From assembly GCF_030730865.1 (NCBI RefSeq), contig NZ_JAVALZ010000003.1, positions 620,001 to 684,000 of the forward strand: DNA of 64,000 bases, written 5' to 3'. Source of the DNA: Uliginosibacterium sp. 31-16 (GTDB lineage: Bacteria > Pseudomonadota > Gammaproteobacteria > Burkholderiales > Rhodocyclaceae). The notes beneath the pieces are model-generated. The model worked only from the letters and a program-made list of their open reading frames with translations, was not told the DNA's origin and searched no databases. Below, in pieces: positions 1 through 8,215 of this stretch. The position numbers and the translations under genes are program-made. Every line of letters starts with the position of its first letter. The first letter of the stretch is position 1.

Positions 1-310
1 CGATGATGTCACCCGCAATATCCACAGCGCTGAGTACCATGCGCAGACCCAGTCCCATGCCGATGCCGATCAGGATCTGCTGTACGAAAACCGCCATGCC
101 GAACCAGGTGCCGGGCTGAAGCGGTGGCGGCGGTGGCAGCACGGAGGCTATTGCTGCGCCGATGACCAGGCCGGCGACCAGTCGCAGGCGGCGTGGCACG
201 ACGGCACTGCCAAATATCGGGGCGGTGGCGATCATGCCCAGCACGCGCGCGACGGGATAGATCCAGGCCAGGAGCAGCGCGTCGAGCTGGGCGCTGGTGA
301 TCGAGAGCAT
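1..310 (-). CDS. fliR: Flagellar export apparatus protein FliR (5' part only)
   Basis: This is the N-terminal part (about 103 codons) of FliR, a membrane component of the flagellar type III export gate that works with FliP and FliQ. The start is an ATG three bases after the fliQ stop, and the gene runs off the window edge. The visible sequence begins MLSITSAQLDALLLAW and shows hydrophobic segments around residues 15-35 and 40-65 and a PPPPPLQPGTW loop, as expected for the family. It is the last visible gene of the fliOPQR group. The call rests on position as much as on sequence, because only about 40% of the usual 250-260 residues is present. Confidence 0.88.
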   Translation of the reverse strand, partial: MLSITSAQLDALLLAWIYPVARVLGMIATAPIFGSAVVPRRLRLVAGLVIGAAIASVLPPPPPLQPGTWFGMAVFVQQILIGIGMGLGLRMVLSAVDIAGDII

Positions 311-313
311 GCG

Positions 314-583
314 TCAGCCGATGAGAGTGGGTATCGCGATGAAGAGCCGGCGGATGTAGTCGGTGAGCATGGTGATCATCCACGGCCCGACCAGCAGCAG
401 GGTCAGAAACATCACAACCAGCTTCGGTACGAATGAAAGCGTCACTTCATTGATCTGCGTGGCGGCCTGCAGCACGCTGATGATCAGACCGGTGGCGAGC
501 GCTGCAGCAAACATGGGTGCGGCAACGAGCAATGCCACTTCAAGGGCGCCGCGGCCCAGTTCCATGACGGTGGTGGGGGTCAT
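314..583 (-). CDS. fliQ: Flagellar export apparatus protein FliQ
   Basis: This 89-residue protein has the normal size and layout of FliQ, a two-helix membrane subunit of the flagellar type III export gate. It has two hydrophobic helices (about residues 15-38 and 50-75) and the family signature TQINEVTLSFVPK between them. A ribosome site (AGGAG) lies about 7 bases before the ATG. It is separated by 11 bases from fliP upstream and 3 bases from fliR downstream, so the three are almost certainly co-transcribed. Confidence 0.97.
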   Translation of the reverse strand: MTPTTVMELGRGALEVALLVAAPMFAAALATGLIISVLQAATQINEVTLSFVPKLVVMFLTLLLVGPWMITMLTDYIRRLFIAIPTLIG

Positions 584-594
584 GCCTATCTCCT

Positions 595-1341
595 TTATCC
601 GAAACTCTGTACCAGCGAAGTAACCAGCAGGGCCCAGCCATCGACCAGCACGAAGAGCATGATCTTGAATGGCAGCGAGACGATGACGGGTGACATCATC
701 ATCATGCCCATCGACATCAGTACCGAGGCGACCACCATGTCGATGATCAGGAACGGGATGAAGACGATGAAGCCGATCTGAAAAGCGGTTTTCAGTTCGC
801 TGGTGACAAAGGCCGGCACGATCACGCGCATGGGCAGATCGGCAGCCTTGTCGACTTTGGGGGTCTTGGCCAGATTGGCGAAGAGCGATAGATCGGGTTC
901 GCGGATCTGTTTGAGCATGAAAGCCTTCATCGGCACGCTGGCACGGTTGAGGGCTTCATCAAACTGGATCCGGTTCTCCGCCAGCGGCTGGTAGGCATCC
1001 TGATAGACCTTGTCGAGCACCGGCGACATGATGAAAAAGGTCAGGAACAAGGATAGCCCGAGCATCACCTGGTTCGGCGGGGAAGTCTGCGTGCCCAGCG
1101 CATGGCGCAACAGCGAGAAGACGATGATGATCCGGGTGAAGCTGGTCATCATCAGTATCACGGCGGGCAGGAAGCTCAGGGCCGTGAGCATCAGCAGGGT
1201 CTGCACCGGCAGGCTGTAGGTCGTGCCACCGCCGGCGGCCGGCGAGGTGGTCAGCGCCGGCATGGATTGAGCCGCGGCCAGTGCCGGTATCAGAGCCAGC
1301 AGCAGGGGCAGGGCAGCGAACAGGGCGCGTTTAATCTTCAC
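595..1341 (-). CDS. fliP: Flagellar export apparatus protein FliP
   Basis: FliP is the main membrane subunit of the flagellar export gate. I place the start at a GTG that overlaps the end of fliO by 11 bases, giving 248 residues (family size about 245-250). The frame stays open for 60 more codons upstream, but that part lies inside fliO and looks nothing like FliP. The N-terminus ([25 protein letters not shown], read as two adjacent parts) is a signal peptide, as in other FliP proteins. After it come the conserved LTALSFLPA and MMTSFTRI segments, and the C-terminal membrane helices include [10 protein letters not shown]. Confidence 0.95.
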   Translation of the reverse strand: MKIKRALFAALPLLLALIPALAAAQSMPALTTSPAAGGGTTYSLPVQTLLMLTALSFLPAVILMMTSFTRIIIVFSLLRHALGTQTSPPNQVMLGLSLFLTFFIMSPVLDKVYQDAYQPLAENRIQFDEALNRASVPMKAFMLKQIREPDLSLFANLAKTPKVDKAADLPMRVIVPAFVTSELKTAFQIGFIVFIPFLIIDMVVASVLMSMGMMMMSPVIVSLPFKIMLFVLVDGWALLVTSLVQSFG

Positions 1342-1747
1342 GGCGACGCTCCAGCATCTGTTTGAGGCGGCTGGCAAACTCCCCGGCGCCGGGCATGGCG
1401 ACAGGGGCCGGGGCGGCCGGCACCTCGTCGGCATCCAGTGCATGCAGGGCCGAGATGTGTCCCGGTGAGACACCCAGTACCAGCACCTGCTTGCCGATGG
1501 CGACAAGAACGACTTTTTCACGCGGACCGACGGCTGTTGCGCCGATGACGCGCAAGGCGCCGGGCTGGCTGGCGCGCGTCCCCTGCAGGCGTTTGAGCAG
1601 ATACAGCCCGCCGACCAGCAGCGCGAGGGTCGCGCCCAAGCCCAGCAGCATCTGCAGCAGACTGCCGGCGGGAGAAGGCAGGGCTTCGGCGGCGAGCGCG
1701 GGAGCAGGGAGGAGAAACAGGAACAGGCGGATGTTCACGACAGTCAC
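1331..1747 (-). CDS. fliO: Flagellar biosynthesis protein FliO
   Basis: This 138-residue protein matches FliO, the small bitopic membrane protein that helps FliP assemble. It has an N-terminal signal-like segment (residues 4-20), one strong transmembrane helix (about 32-50, [18 protein letters not shown]), and a cytoplasmic part carrying the typical [21 protein letters not shown] core. The tail is proline/alanine-rich and ends in basic and acidic residues. It begins the fliOPQR group, which is cut off from fliMN by a chemoreceptor gene and a terminator. It therefore probably needs its own promoter in 1748-1810, where I did not recognise one. Confidence 0.92.
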   Translation of the reverse strand: MTVVNIRLFLFLLPAPALAAEALPSPAGSLLQMLLGLGATLALLVGGLYLLKRLQGTRASQPGALRVIGATAVGPREKVVLVAIGKQVLVLGVSPGHISALHALDADEVPAAPAPVAMPGAGEFASRLKQMLERRRED

Positions 1748-1813
1748 CGGGGGATTCGGGATGGTGTGAGCTTAGCCCCGCAGCCTGTCGCGGCAGGGGT
1801 GGAAAAGAATGGC

Positions 1814-1845
1814 AAAAGGGCGGCAAATCCTGCCGCCCGGTTTTT
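1814..1845. terminator. Bidirectional rho-independent terminator
   Basis: An 8-bp perfect stem (GGGCGGCA at 1818-1825, TGCCGCCC at 1831-1838) with a 5-base loop is flanked by A-rich sequence on one side and T-rich sequence on the other, so it can work in both directions. On the minus strand it ends the chemoreceptor transcript, which stops at 1990, before fliO begins. Confidence 0.75.
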
Positions 1846-1911
1846 CCGGTTGCCTGCCTGCGCTGCCGCATCCAGTGGTCTCCGACGGGCAGGGGGTCTG
1901 CCGAGCCGCAT

Positions 1912-1941
1912 GCAGCCTGCCTGTGCGGGCCGGCAGGCTGC
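1912..1941. repeat. 10-bp inverted repeat downstream of the chemoreceptor gene
   Basis: GCAGCCTGCC (1912-1921) and GGCAGGCTGC (1932-1941) are perfect inverted arms with a 10-base loop. There is no T-run, so on its own it is not a classic terminator. It may act together with the terminator-like hairpin at 1818-1838. Confidence 0.6.
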
Positions 1942-1989
1942 ACAAGCCCGCCCCATGCGGCTGTGCAGCGAGTGCCTGACGACCCCGTT

Positions 1990-3624
1990 TTATACCTTGT
2001 ACTGCGCCACCGCCTTGCGCATGCGTTCGACGTTGCCCTGCAAGGCATGCGAAGTGGCTTCGGTATCACGGGCTACGCCAAGATTCTCTTCGGTCAGGCG
2101 GGCAACCTGTTCGACGCTTTGCGCCATCATCGTCATGGCACTGCTTTGCTCGGCGGAGGAGTGCGAGATTTCCGAAACCATCTGTGCGGTGGTGTTCATC
2201 TGCTGGTTGATCGCCAGCAATGCGTCGTGAGCCTCATGCACGAGGGAAACGCTGGTGCCGACCTGATCTGCGCTCTGGCGCATGCCATCGACGGCGCTGG
2301 TGGTATCCGCCTGGATGCGCACGATCATCTGGTCAATTTCCCGGGTTGCACTGGCCGTGCGTTCGGCGAGTTTGCGAACTTCATCGGCTACCACGGCGAA
2401 GCCGCGTCCCTGTTCGCCGGCACGGGCGGCTTCGATTGCGGCATTCAGGGCGAGCAGGTTGGTCTGGTCGGCGATTTCCTTGATCACGCCGGCAACCTTG
2501 CCAATCTCGTCGGTGCGCGAGCCCAGTTGCTCGACGGTTTCTGCCGAGCGGGCAACCGTCGTCGACAGGGTCCTGATCGTGGCGGACGCCTTGTCTGACA
2601 GATCGGCGCCGGCGCCGGCCTGCTGTCCGGCTTGCTGGGCCACGCTCTGGGTGCTTGCCGCATGATGGGCGACTTCGGCGATGGATACGGTCATTTCCTC
2701 CACACCGGCGGCTGCCGTCGAGGTGCTGGCGCTTTGCACGGCAGCGGCGGCGACCAGCGATTCGACTGACTGATTCAGGCCATTGGTGGTTTCCGCCACT
2801 TCGCGGGTGGTGTCGCCAATGATCTGCAGGGTGGCGCGCACAGCCGACACAAGCGTATCGATGCGTCCGGCAATTTCACCGATGAGGTCATTGTAGGTGG
2901 GCGTCAGGGTTGCGCTCAGGTCGCCTGCACCCAGCGCCTTTTCGAGAAAGTTGCGTACGTTTTTCAGACGCTGAAGAGCGCGTGGCAAGTACCAGAAAAG
3001 CATGTAAAAAGCCGCCACAAGCAGCACGGCTGCGCTGATTTTATGCACGGTTTGCAACCAGCCCCACTCGACAGCTCCGGCAAGCAGGCGGCTGATCTCG
3101 GTAAAGATCGCCAGCAGGACAAAGCTGAACAGGCGCGTCTGAAAGGCTAGCAGGGTGTCCACCAGCGGAGAGTGATTTCGAGTGACCCGTCCGTCCTGAA
3201 CGCGTATCGATCGGTCTCCTGCACGCAGATGCTGGTAGGCTTTTTCTGCTCCGGCAACCTGCTCACGGGTGGGCGGTGTCCGGACCGACTGATAGCCGAC
3301 GACCTGACCCTTTTCGCGGACCGGTGAAGCATTGGCCACAACCCAGTAAAAATCGCCGTTCTTGCGCCGGTTCTTGACGATGCCCTTCCAGGGGCGACCG
3401 GCTTTGAGGTTGTGCCACATGTCCGCAAACGCTTCGACCGGCATGTCCGGGTGACGGATCAGGTTGTGGGGCTCACCCACCATTTCCTCGGGGAGAAAAC
3501 CGCTGATGTCAGCAAAGGCTTGATTGACTTCGGTGATGCGCCCCTTGAGATCAGTCCGCGAATAGATGAAAACGCCTTCCGGGACGAGGTATTCGCGCTG
3601 GGTGATGGGCTGATTGTTGCGCAT
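1990..3624 (-). CDS. PAS-domain methyl-accepting chemotaxis protein (Aer-like)
   Basis: This is a chemoreceptor of 544 residues from the ATG at 3624, which has an AGGAAG ribosome site. An N-terminal PAS domain (about residues 15-115) resembles the redox or energy sensor of Aer. Next come one or two membrane segments (about 160-215), a linker, and a long coiled-coil signalling domain. Its hairpin tip carries the near-invariant [20 protein letters not shown] and [14 protein letters not shown] motifs. There is no large periplasmic ligand domain, so it probably reports internal state, and no C-terminal CheR/CheB pentapeptide. It sits inside the flagellar operon between fliN and fliO. Its promoter region is duplicated (see repeats at 3614-3887), and it probably uses sigma-28. 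Confidence 0.93.
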   Translation of the reverse strand: MRNNQPITQREYLVPEGVFIYSRTDLKGRITEVNQAFADISGFLPEEMVGEPHNLIRHPDMPVEAFADMWHNLKAGRPWKGIVKNRRKNGDFYWVVANASPVREKGQVVGYQSVRTPPTREQVAGAEKAYQHLRAGDRSIRVQDGRVTRNHSPLVDTLLAFQTRLFSFVLLAIFTEISRLLAGAVEWGWLQTVHKISAAVLLVAAFYMLFWYLPRALQRLKNVRNFLEKALGAGDLSATLTPTYNDLIGEIAGRIDTLVSAVRATLQIIGDTTREVAETTNGLNQSVESLVAAAAVQSASTSTAAAGVEEMTVSIAEVAHHAASTQSVAQQAGQQAGAGADLSDKASATIRTLSTTVARSAETVEQLGSRTDEIGKVAGVIKEIADQTNLLALNAAIEAARAGEQGRGFAVVADEVRKLAERTASATREIDQMIVRIQADTTSAVDGMRQSADQVGTSVSLVHEAHDALLAINQQMNTTAQMVSEISHSSAEQSSAMTMMAQSVEQVARLTEENLGVARDTEATSHALQGNVERMRKAVAQYKV

Positions 3625-3744
3625 TGTGTCTTCCTGAGTGTGCGATGTGTCGGGCGGGGCAAGCTGTGGCAAAGGTCATAACCCATTTGGCTATCGACAT
3701 ATCGGCACGCGCCATCTGCCCTTAAGGGCAGAATATGCGTTATT
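3614..3744. repeat. Tandem duplication, copy A (chemoreceptor promoter and start)
   Basis: This copy is about 131 bp long and spans the first codons, the ribosome site and the promoter region of the chemoreceptor gene. Copy B follows 11 bases further on (3756-3887). Both copies share a 25-bp identical block around the start codon (a subset reads GCGCATTGTGTCTTCCTGAG) and end in a CTGCCC...GGGCAG inverted repeat followed by GAATATGCG. Confidence 0.85.
3699..3724 (-). promoter_or_regulatory. Sigma-28 (FliA)-like promoter for the chemoreceptor
   Basis: On the minus strand, TAAG (3724-3721) is followed after 14 bases by GCCGATAT (3706-3699). The sigma-28 consensus is TAAA, about 15 bases, then GCCGATAA. 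The -35 lies in a 16-bp perfect palindrome (CTGCCCTTAAGGGCAG, 3716-3731). It sits about 75 bases before the start codon. Late chemotaxis genes are typical sigma-28 targets. Confidence 0.6.
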
Positions 3745-3755
3745 TGGCGAACTGG

Positions 3756-3887
3756 TTGTTGCGCATTGTGTCTTCCTGAGCGCGCGATGTGCCGGTCAAG
3801 GCCTGCTGTTGAGAAGGCCATAAGCCCCTTGGCTATCAACATAGCGGCACGCGCTTATCTGCCCTGAAGGGCAGAATATGCGCTATT
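3756..3887. repeat. Tandem duplication, copy B (vestigial start)
   Basis: This is a diverged second copy of 3614-3744. It still carries the ribosome site and an ATG, but the reading frame on the minus strand ends after eight codons (MRNNQFAK), against MRNNQPITQ in the real gene. The promoter -10 is altered to GCCGCTAT. It looks like the scar of a duplicated chemoreceptor gene that was later deleted, or of a small local duplication. Confidence 0.8.
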
Positions 3888-3995
3888 CCAGATTTCATAT
3901 ATCTCAGGGATAGAGGACGCTCGCAGCGCCCTTCTGCCCGGCAAACTGCATGCAGGGCAAAGCTGGGGTGTGGTGGCTGCCGTGGGAGGGGCGGG

Positions 3996-4439
3996 TCAGG
4001 GGCGCAGTTTCCGTACGCGTTCGGATGGCGTGATGATGTCGGTGAGGCGGATACCGAATTTATCATTCACGACAACGACTTCGCCTTGAGCGATCAAAGT
4101 TCCATTGACCAGTACATCCATCGGTTCGCCCGCCAGCGCATCAAGCTCGACGACCGAGCCGTGCGCGAGTTGCAGCAGGTTGCGGATCGAGATGCGGGTG
4201 CGCCCCAGTTCCACGGTCAGATGCACCGGAATATCGAGGATCAGCTCATAGTCGTTCATGCTGCCCGGTTTGGTGCCGCCATCGAAATTCTGGAAAACGG
4301 CAGGCTGCGCGATTGAAGCGGCTTCTTTTGACGCGGCGACTGCGTCGACATCAGCCTGCTCCTGCATGGCGGCAGCCCAATCGTCTTCGCTGATCTGGTT
4401 TTCCGTGTCAGCGGCAGTGTTGAGTTCTTCTTCAGCCAT
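3996..4439 (-). CDS. fliN: Flagellar motor switch protein FliN
   Basis: FliN forms the lower part of the cytoplasmic C-ring and takes part in motor switching and export. The protein has 147 residues: an acidic, poorly conserved first 60 residues, then the SpoA domain (about 63-145) with the recognisable DIPVHLTVELGRTRISIRNLL, GEPMDVLVNGTLIAQGEVVVV and FGIRLTDIITP segments. Its start overlaps the end of fliM by 8 bases, showing translational coupling. Downstream, instead of fliO, comes the chemoreceptor gene. Confidence 0.97.
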   Translation of the reverse strand: MAEEELNTAADTENQISEDDWAAAMQEQADVDAVAASKEAASIAQPAVFQNFDGGTKPGSMNDYELILDIPVHLTVELGRTRISIRNLLQLAHGSVVELDALAGEPMDVLVNGTLIAQGEVVVVNDKFGIRLTDIITPSERVRKLRP

Positions 4440-5463
4440 GATTTGCTTCTCCTTGCCCGCCCAGTTTGGTGGCGATCAGATTGATTTCGGTGTCTTCCGG
4501 GCGGATGAATTTCTCGACCCGCAGAGCGTAGTGCGCGCTCTGGATGCCGTACTTGCATTCGAGGATCTTGACCCCGTCGACGTTGGCTTCGATGTTTTCC
4601 GGAATATCGAGCGGAATGACATCGCCAACCTTGAAATTCACGATATCGCGCAGCGAAATTTTCGTGGTGCCCAGATTGGCGACCAGATCGACATCCACGC
4701 CGTTGATCTGTTTGGACATCAGGCTGATCCAGCGTTTGTCCTGGGTGATGTGATCAGACTGCATCGAGCTGTAAAGGATGTCGCGGATCGGCTCGACCAT
4801 CGAGTACGGGAAGCAGATGTGCATGTCGGCCTGGGCGCCGCCGAACTCCAGCGTGAAGGTGGTGGCCACCACGATTTCGCTGGGTGTGGCGATGTTGGCA
4901 AACTGCGAGTTCATCTCGCTGCGGATGTATTCGAACTGGATCTGGAAGACCGGCGACCAGGCCCGCTCGTATTCGGCGAAGACCACGCGCAGCAGGCCCT
5001 GAATGATGCGCTGTTCGGTGGCGGTGAAGTCGCGGCCTTCCACCCGGGTGTGGAAGCGTCCGTCGCCGCCGAACATGTTGTCGACCACCAGGAACACCAG
5101 ATTCGGGTCGAACACGATCAAGCCGGTACCGCGCAGCGGCTTGGCCATGATCAGGTTGAGGTTGGTCGGCACCACCAGATTGCGCACGAACTCGCTGTAC
5201 TTCTGCACGCGGATCGGGCCGACCGAGACCTCCGCGTTGCGGTGCATGTAGTTGAACAGGCCGATGCGCAGGTAGCGGGCATAGCGCTCATGGATCAGCT
5301 CCAGGGTGGGCATGCGCCCGCGGACGATGCGCTCCTGGGTCGCGATGTTGTACGAGCGGATGCCCGTACCGTCATCCCCCGTCTGTTCCGGTTCGTCCAG
5401 TTCGCCGGTCACGCCCTTGAGTAGTGCGTCGACCTCTTCCTGCGAGAGAAAATCCTGGGCCAT
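4432..5463 (-). CDS. fliM: Flagellar motor switch protein FliM
   Basis: FliM is the C-ring protein that binds phosphorylated CheY. The start chosen is MAQDFLSQEEVDALLKG (343 residues). The LSQEEVDALL segment near the N-terminus is the CheY-P binding helix, and the open frame upstream of it overlaps fliL. A middle CheC-like domain (about 45-235) and a C-terminal SpoA domain (about 255-330) follow. It overlaps fliN by 8 bases, and its start is 34 bases after the fliL stop. Confidence 0.97.
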   Translation of the reverse strand: MAQDFLSQEEVDALLKGVTGELDEPEQTGDDGTGIRSYNIATQERIVRGRMPTLELIHERYARYLRIGLFNYMHRNAEVSVGPIRVQKYSEFVRNLVVPTNLNLIMAKPLRGTGLIVFDPNLVFLVVDNMFGGDGRFHTRVEGRDFTATEQRIIQGLLRVVFAEYERAWSPVFQIQFEYIRSEMNSQFANIATPSEIVVATTFTLEFGGAQADMHICFPYSMVEPIRDILYSSMQSDHITQDKRWISLMSKQINGVDVDLVANLGTTKISLRDIVNFKVGDVIPLDIPENIEANVDGVKILECKYGIQSAHYALRVEKFIRPEDTEINLIATKLGGQGEANHG

Positions 5464-5497
5464 GTTCTGCCTCGATTCCTGCAGCCTGTTCGCTTGC

Positions 5498-6091
5498 CTA
5501 TTGCACGATGAATTGGGTGAAGAACACCGACACAACGGGGCCTACGGCTTCCTGTGCTGTCGCTTTCTTCTTTTTGGACACGGGTGGAGCCTCCCAGCCC
5601 ATGATTTCGTTGATGATTTCCTTCATTTCCTCCGCCAGGGTTTCGCGTCCCTCCGGCGAGGTGATTTCCGAAGGCTTCTTGCCGGCCAGAAGTCCGAGTA
5701 CCTCATGCCGGATCTGCGGCATGTAGGCCTTGACCTGATCGCCCACATGCGCGTCGATGACGCGCAATGAAGCAACGACCTGCAGGAACTGTTCGCCGTT
5801 TTCGGGCTGCAGATTCACGGTAAAGGGTTCGAGTGGCAGGAAAACCGGGGGTTTGGTCGGATCGAATTTAGGCCATACGTGAGCCGCATGTGCCGCCGGC
5901 TCATCCGCTGCAGCATCTTCTTCACCATCGGCCGCTGCCTTCTTCTTGCTCAGCAGCATGAAGGCCCCGCCGGCGATCAGGCACAACAGGACAACCGCAG
6001 CAACGATGATGATCAGCAGCTTTTTGCTCTTTTTCGGGGGGGCCACCTCGGCGGCTTCTTCTTTTTTCGGTGCGTCCTTGCTGGTCGCCAT
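5498..6091 (-). CDS. fliL: Flagellar basal-body-associated protein FliL
   Basis: FliL is an inner-membrane protein near the stator and supports motor torque. The protein has 197 residues: a lysine-rich cytoplasmic start, one transmembrane helix (about 26-48, LLIIIVAAVVLLCLIAGGAF), an acidic linker and the periplasmic FliL domain with PFTVNLQPENGEQFLQV. It is slightly longer than usual because of the acidic linker (residues 52-75) and a basic insertion near the C-terminus (VSKKKKATAQEA). An AGGAA ribosome site precedes the ATG. Confidence 0.94.
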   Translation of the reverse strand: MATSKDAPKKEEAAEVAPPKKSKKLLIIIVAAVVLLCLIAGGAFMLLSKKKAAADGEEDAAADEPAAHAAHVWPKFDPTKPPVFLPLEPFTVNLQPENGEQFLQVVASLRVIDAHVGDQVKAYMPQIRHEVLGLLAGKKPSEITSPEGRETLAEEMKEIINEIMGWEAPPVSKKKKATAQEAVGPVVSVFFTQFIVQ

Positions 6092-6252
6092 GATGGGAGT
6101 TCCTTGTCCAATCCGTCATTGCCACAATTGTGTCGCATGAATCACGACTCTCAAGCCCTGATTAACGGACGTTGCAGCCCCCAAATGAAGGGTATGGGTC
6201 CCAAAAAACGCGTTTCCCGCCTTTGTTGGCAGTGTTGAGTTCATTTTCGGTC

Positions 6253-7485
6253 TCAGGCAAACGTATCAATCATTCCGTTACCCTGACGCAGCCAACTGCT
6301 GCGTGTCGTACCTGCGGCGGCATCCACGCCGGACAGGCTGTCGCCCGAGCTTGCGAAACGGCTGCTCAGGCTCCGCTTGCCTGATGTGTCGGATTGCGCC
6401 TGACCGCTGTTACCGGCATTGACGTTGGCCTGGCCCAGCTGGATGCCTGACTGTGCCAGCACTTCGCGCAGGCGTGGCATGGCGTCCTGCAAGGCTTCAC
6501 GCGCTGCCGGGCTGGCTGCCACGAAGGTCGCGCTGGCCTGGTCACCCTGCATGTTGATGGACACTTCCACGCGACCGAGAGAGGGCGGGGTGAGGACAAG
6601 CTCTGCCCGGCCATTGTCGCGGTTGGCGATCCAGCTGACCTTCTGCCCGACTTCCTCTGCCCAGCCACGTGTGGCGACTGGGGTGCTGACCTCGTGCTGA
6701 GGCAAGGGCTGGCTGGTGCGATTGTTGTGCGCCGCACTCAGAACGCCGTGCGTTTGCGGGGAGGCCTCTACGTTCAGATTCTGGCTGGCGTTGGCCAGCT
6801 CGGCTGCGAATGAGCCGGCCTTGTCTTGCGAGCGGGCAGCCAGGAGCTTTTCTGCTGTGTCGTCCGTGGAGACTGCGTCAGTCTCCGTCCGTGTTCCGGC
6901 CTCGCTGCGAAGCTGGCTGGCGAGGGACTTGTCATCATTCCCGGCCGACAGGCCTGTTACAGGCCGGGTTGCCGCTTCGTCTTGCAGGGCATTTGTGTCG
7001 ACGGGGCTGTTGGTTGATGCGTTGCCGGCAAGGCTTGCCGCACGGGCGGCGAGGGCTGCCGTCGTGGCGGCAAGCAGCGCGCTTGCGTCCTGAGTGCCCC
7101 CAGTCTCGGTCGCCTGCAGGTCGGCGGTGCTGTTGTCTTGAGCGGTCTGGCGCTGTGCGGCGGCGGCAAGCAGCAGGGTCGGGTCCATGCCGGCTGTCGT
7201 GGTCGTCTGCGTGACTGGATCAAGGCTTGAAGCGGTCTCTGTATCGGTCCTGGACTTGTCTGCAGGAGCGTCTGCGGCCTTGTCGGTGCGGTCTTTGGCC
7301 GATGTGCCCGGCGTTTTGGCCGGAGCGGCCTTGGCGGCATCCTGAGCCTGACTGCGCGACTTCAGCACCTGCGCAAAACTCGGTTGTCCGGACTGCTCGG
7401 CCGGCTGTGCCGAGCCCTGACTGGCAGGGGTGCGCTGCACCACGGGGGCGACGGCGGCAAGCGCGGAAACATTGACTTCGGCCAT
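6253..7485 (-). CDS. fliK: Flagellar hook-length control protein FliK
   Basis: FliK measures hook length and switches export from hook to filament proteins. The protein has 410 residues. The first 270 or so are low-complexity, rich in alanine, glutamine, serine and threonine, as in other FliK rulers. The conserved C-terminal domain (about 275-370) carries the hallmark GRAELVLTPPSLGRVEVSINMQ region and the LREVLAQSGIQLGQANVNAG region. A consensus sigma-54 promoter lies 39 bases upstream of the start, so fliK-L-M-N may be transcribed separately from fliF-J. Confidence 0.93.
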   Translation of the reverse strand: MAEVNVSALAAVAPVVQRTPASQGSAQPAEQSGQPSFAQVLKSRSQAQDAAKAAPAKTPGTSAKDRTDKAADAPADKSRTDTETASSLDPVTQTTTTAGMDPTLLLAAAAQRQTAQDNSTADLQATETGGTQDASALLAATTAALAARAASLAGNASTNSPVDTNALQDEAATRPVTGLSAGNDDKSLASQLRSEAGTRTETDAVSTDDTAEKLLAARSQDKAGSFAAELANASQNLNVEASPQTHGVLSAAHNNRTSQPLPQHEVSTPVATRGWAEEVGQKVSWIANRDNGRAELVLTPPSLGRVEVSINMQGDQASATFVAASPAAREALQDAMPRLREVLAQSGIQLGQANVNAGNSGQAQSDTSGKRSLSSRFASSGDSLSGVDAAAGTTRSSWLRQGNGMIDTFA

Positions 7486-7523
7486 GGGGACTACCTCGAT
7501 ATGCGGTGTTGTGCGCTCTCTTC

Positions 7524-7539
7524 AGCAAGGGGTGTGCCA
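7524..7539 (-). promoter_or_regulatory. Sigma-54 promoter upstream of fliK
   Basis: On the minus strand the sequence reads TGGCAC-ACCCC-TTGCT, a match to the sigma-54 consensus with GG and GC exactly 12 bases apart. It lies 39 bases before the fliK ATG. FlrC, encoded nearby, is the likely activator. Confidence 0.8.
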
Positions 7540-7663
7540 GATAGCGAAAAGATGGGGCGTCTCAAAAGAGGTGAAACTCGGGTATGGCTGGAGAGGCTCT
7601 TCTGGTAAGGGTTTTCAGGCAGGCCTGCTGAAGACTGTTGTCTGTATTGGGTGTAACGGCTGG

Positions 7664-7698
7664 CAGGCTGAAGAGTGTTGTCAGAGGCGGCTCCTGGG
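7664..7698 (+). repeat. Dispersed intergenic hairpin-type repeat (copy between fliJ and fliK)
   Basis: This copy begins CAGGCTGAAGAG and contains CAGAGGCGGCTC. It aligns with the elements at 10369, 28053, 36969 and 55047, which share GCTGAAGAAG...GCGGCTCTTC. It is the most diverged copy I list. Confidence 0.45.
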
Positions 7699-8157
7699 CT
7701 AGGTTCCGCCATCCTCCTGCTGCTTGCGGTAATGCTTGATGGCGTGTTCGTCGCTCTGGTTCTGCTCGCGTTTGTTCTGGCGTTTCTGTTCGTGCAGGTC
7801 CTGGCGATGCGAGAGGGTGTCGAAAGCTTTGGCGCGGGAATGTTCCGAGGCCCAGTTCTGCTGACCGCTGGCGGTCGCTTTCTTCGAATGCTCGACGATC
7901 AGCTGCTGGGCATTGATCGCATCGTCAAGCTTGATCAGGAAACCCGAATAGTTGCGCCAGGCGTTCGGGTCGATGCCACTGCGGGCCGTCTGCATGAAGC
8001 GCTCGCGGTATTCGACCCGGTACTGCTGGAGCATCTGCAGCTTGACCTCGCAGGCCTGTTCGCTGGCGATCAGTTCGCCCAGCCTGCGAGTGGCTTCGTC
8101 TACGCGCGTATGGGCCAGTTCCTGCAAGGTCTTCAGTGGCGTCTTGTGGCTGCTCAT
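7699..8157 (-). CDS. fliJ: Flagellar export chaperone FliJ
   Basis: FliJ is a small coiled-coil protein that couples the FliI ATPase to the export gate. I start it at MSSHKTPLKTLQELA (152 residues, usual size about 145-150). The longer open frame upstream begins inside the fliI-fliJ gap and adds 28 unrelated residues. The sequence is almost entirely helical and charged, with long heptad-like stretches and a glutamine/lysine-rich tail. It lies 58 bases after fliI. Confidence 0.9.
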   Translation of the reverse strand: MSSHKTPLKTLQELAHTRVDEATRRLGELIASEQACEVKLQMLQQYRVEYRERFMQTARSGIDPNAWRNYSGFLIKLDDAINAQQLIVEHSKKATASGQQNWASEHSRAKAFDTLSHRQDLHEQKRQNKREQNQSDEHAIKHYRKQQEDGGT

Positions 8158-8215
8158 GTTTTTATGTTCTGACTTCTCTGACTGCGTTTTGCTACGTTTT
8201 GCTGCGGTTTGTTGC

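Noticed and set aside
1342-1521. N-terminal extension of fliP by 60 residues
   Set aside because: It lies wholly inside fliO, is Arg/Pro/Cys-rich, and the shorter start gives the standard FliP length and signal peptide.
4258-5424. Open frame of about 388 codons antisense to fliM
   Set aside because: It mirrors fliM codon bias and shows no domain structure.
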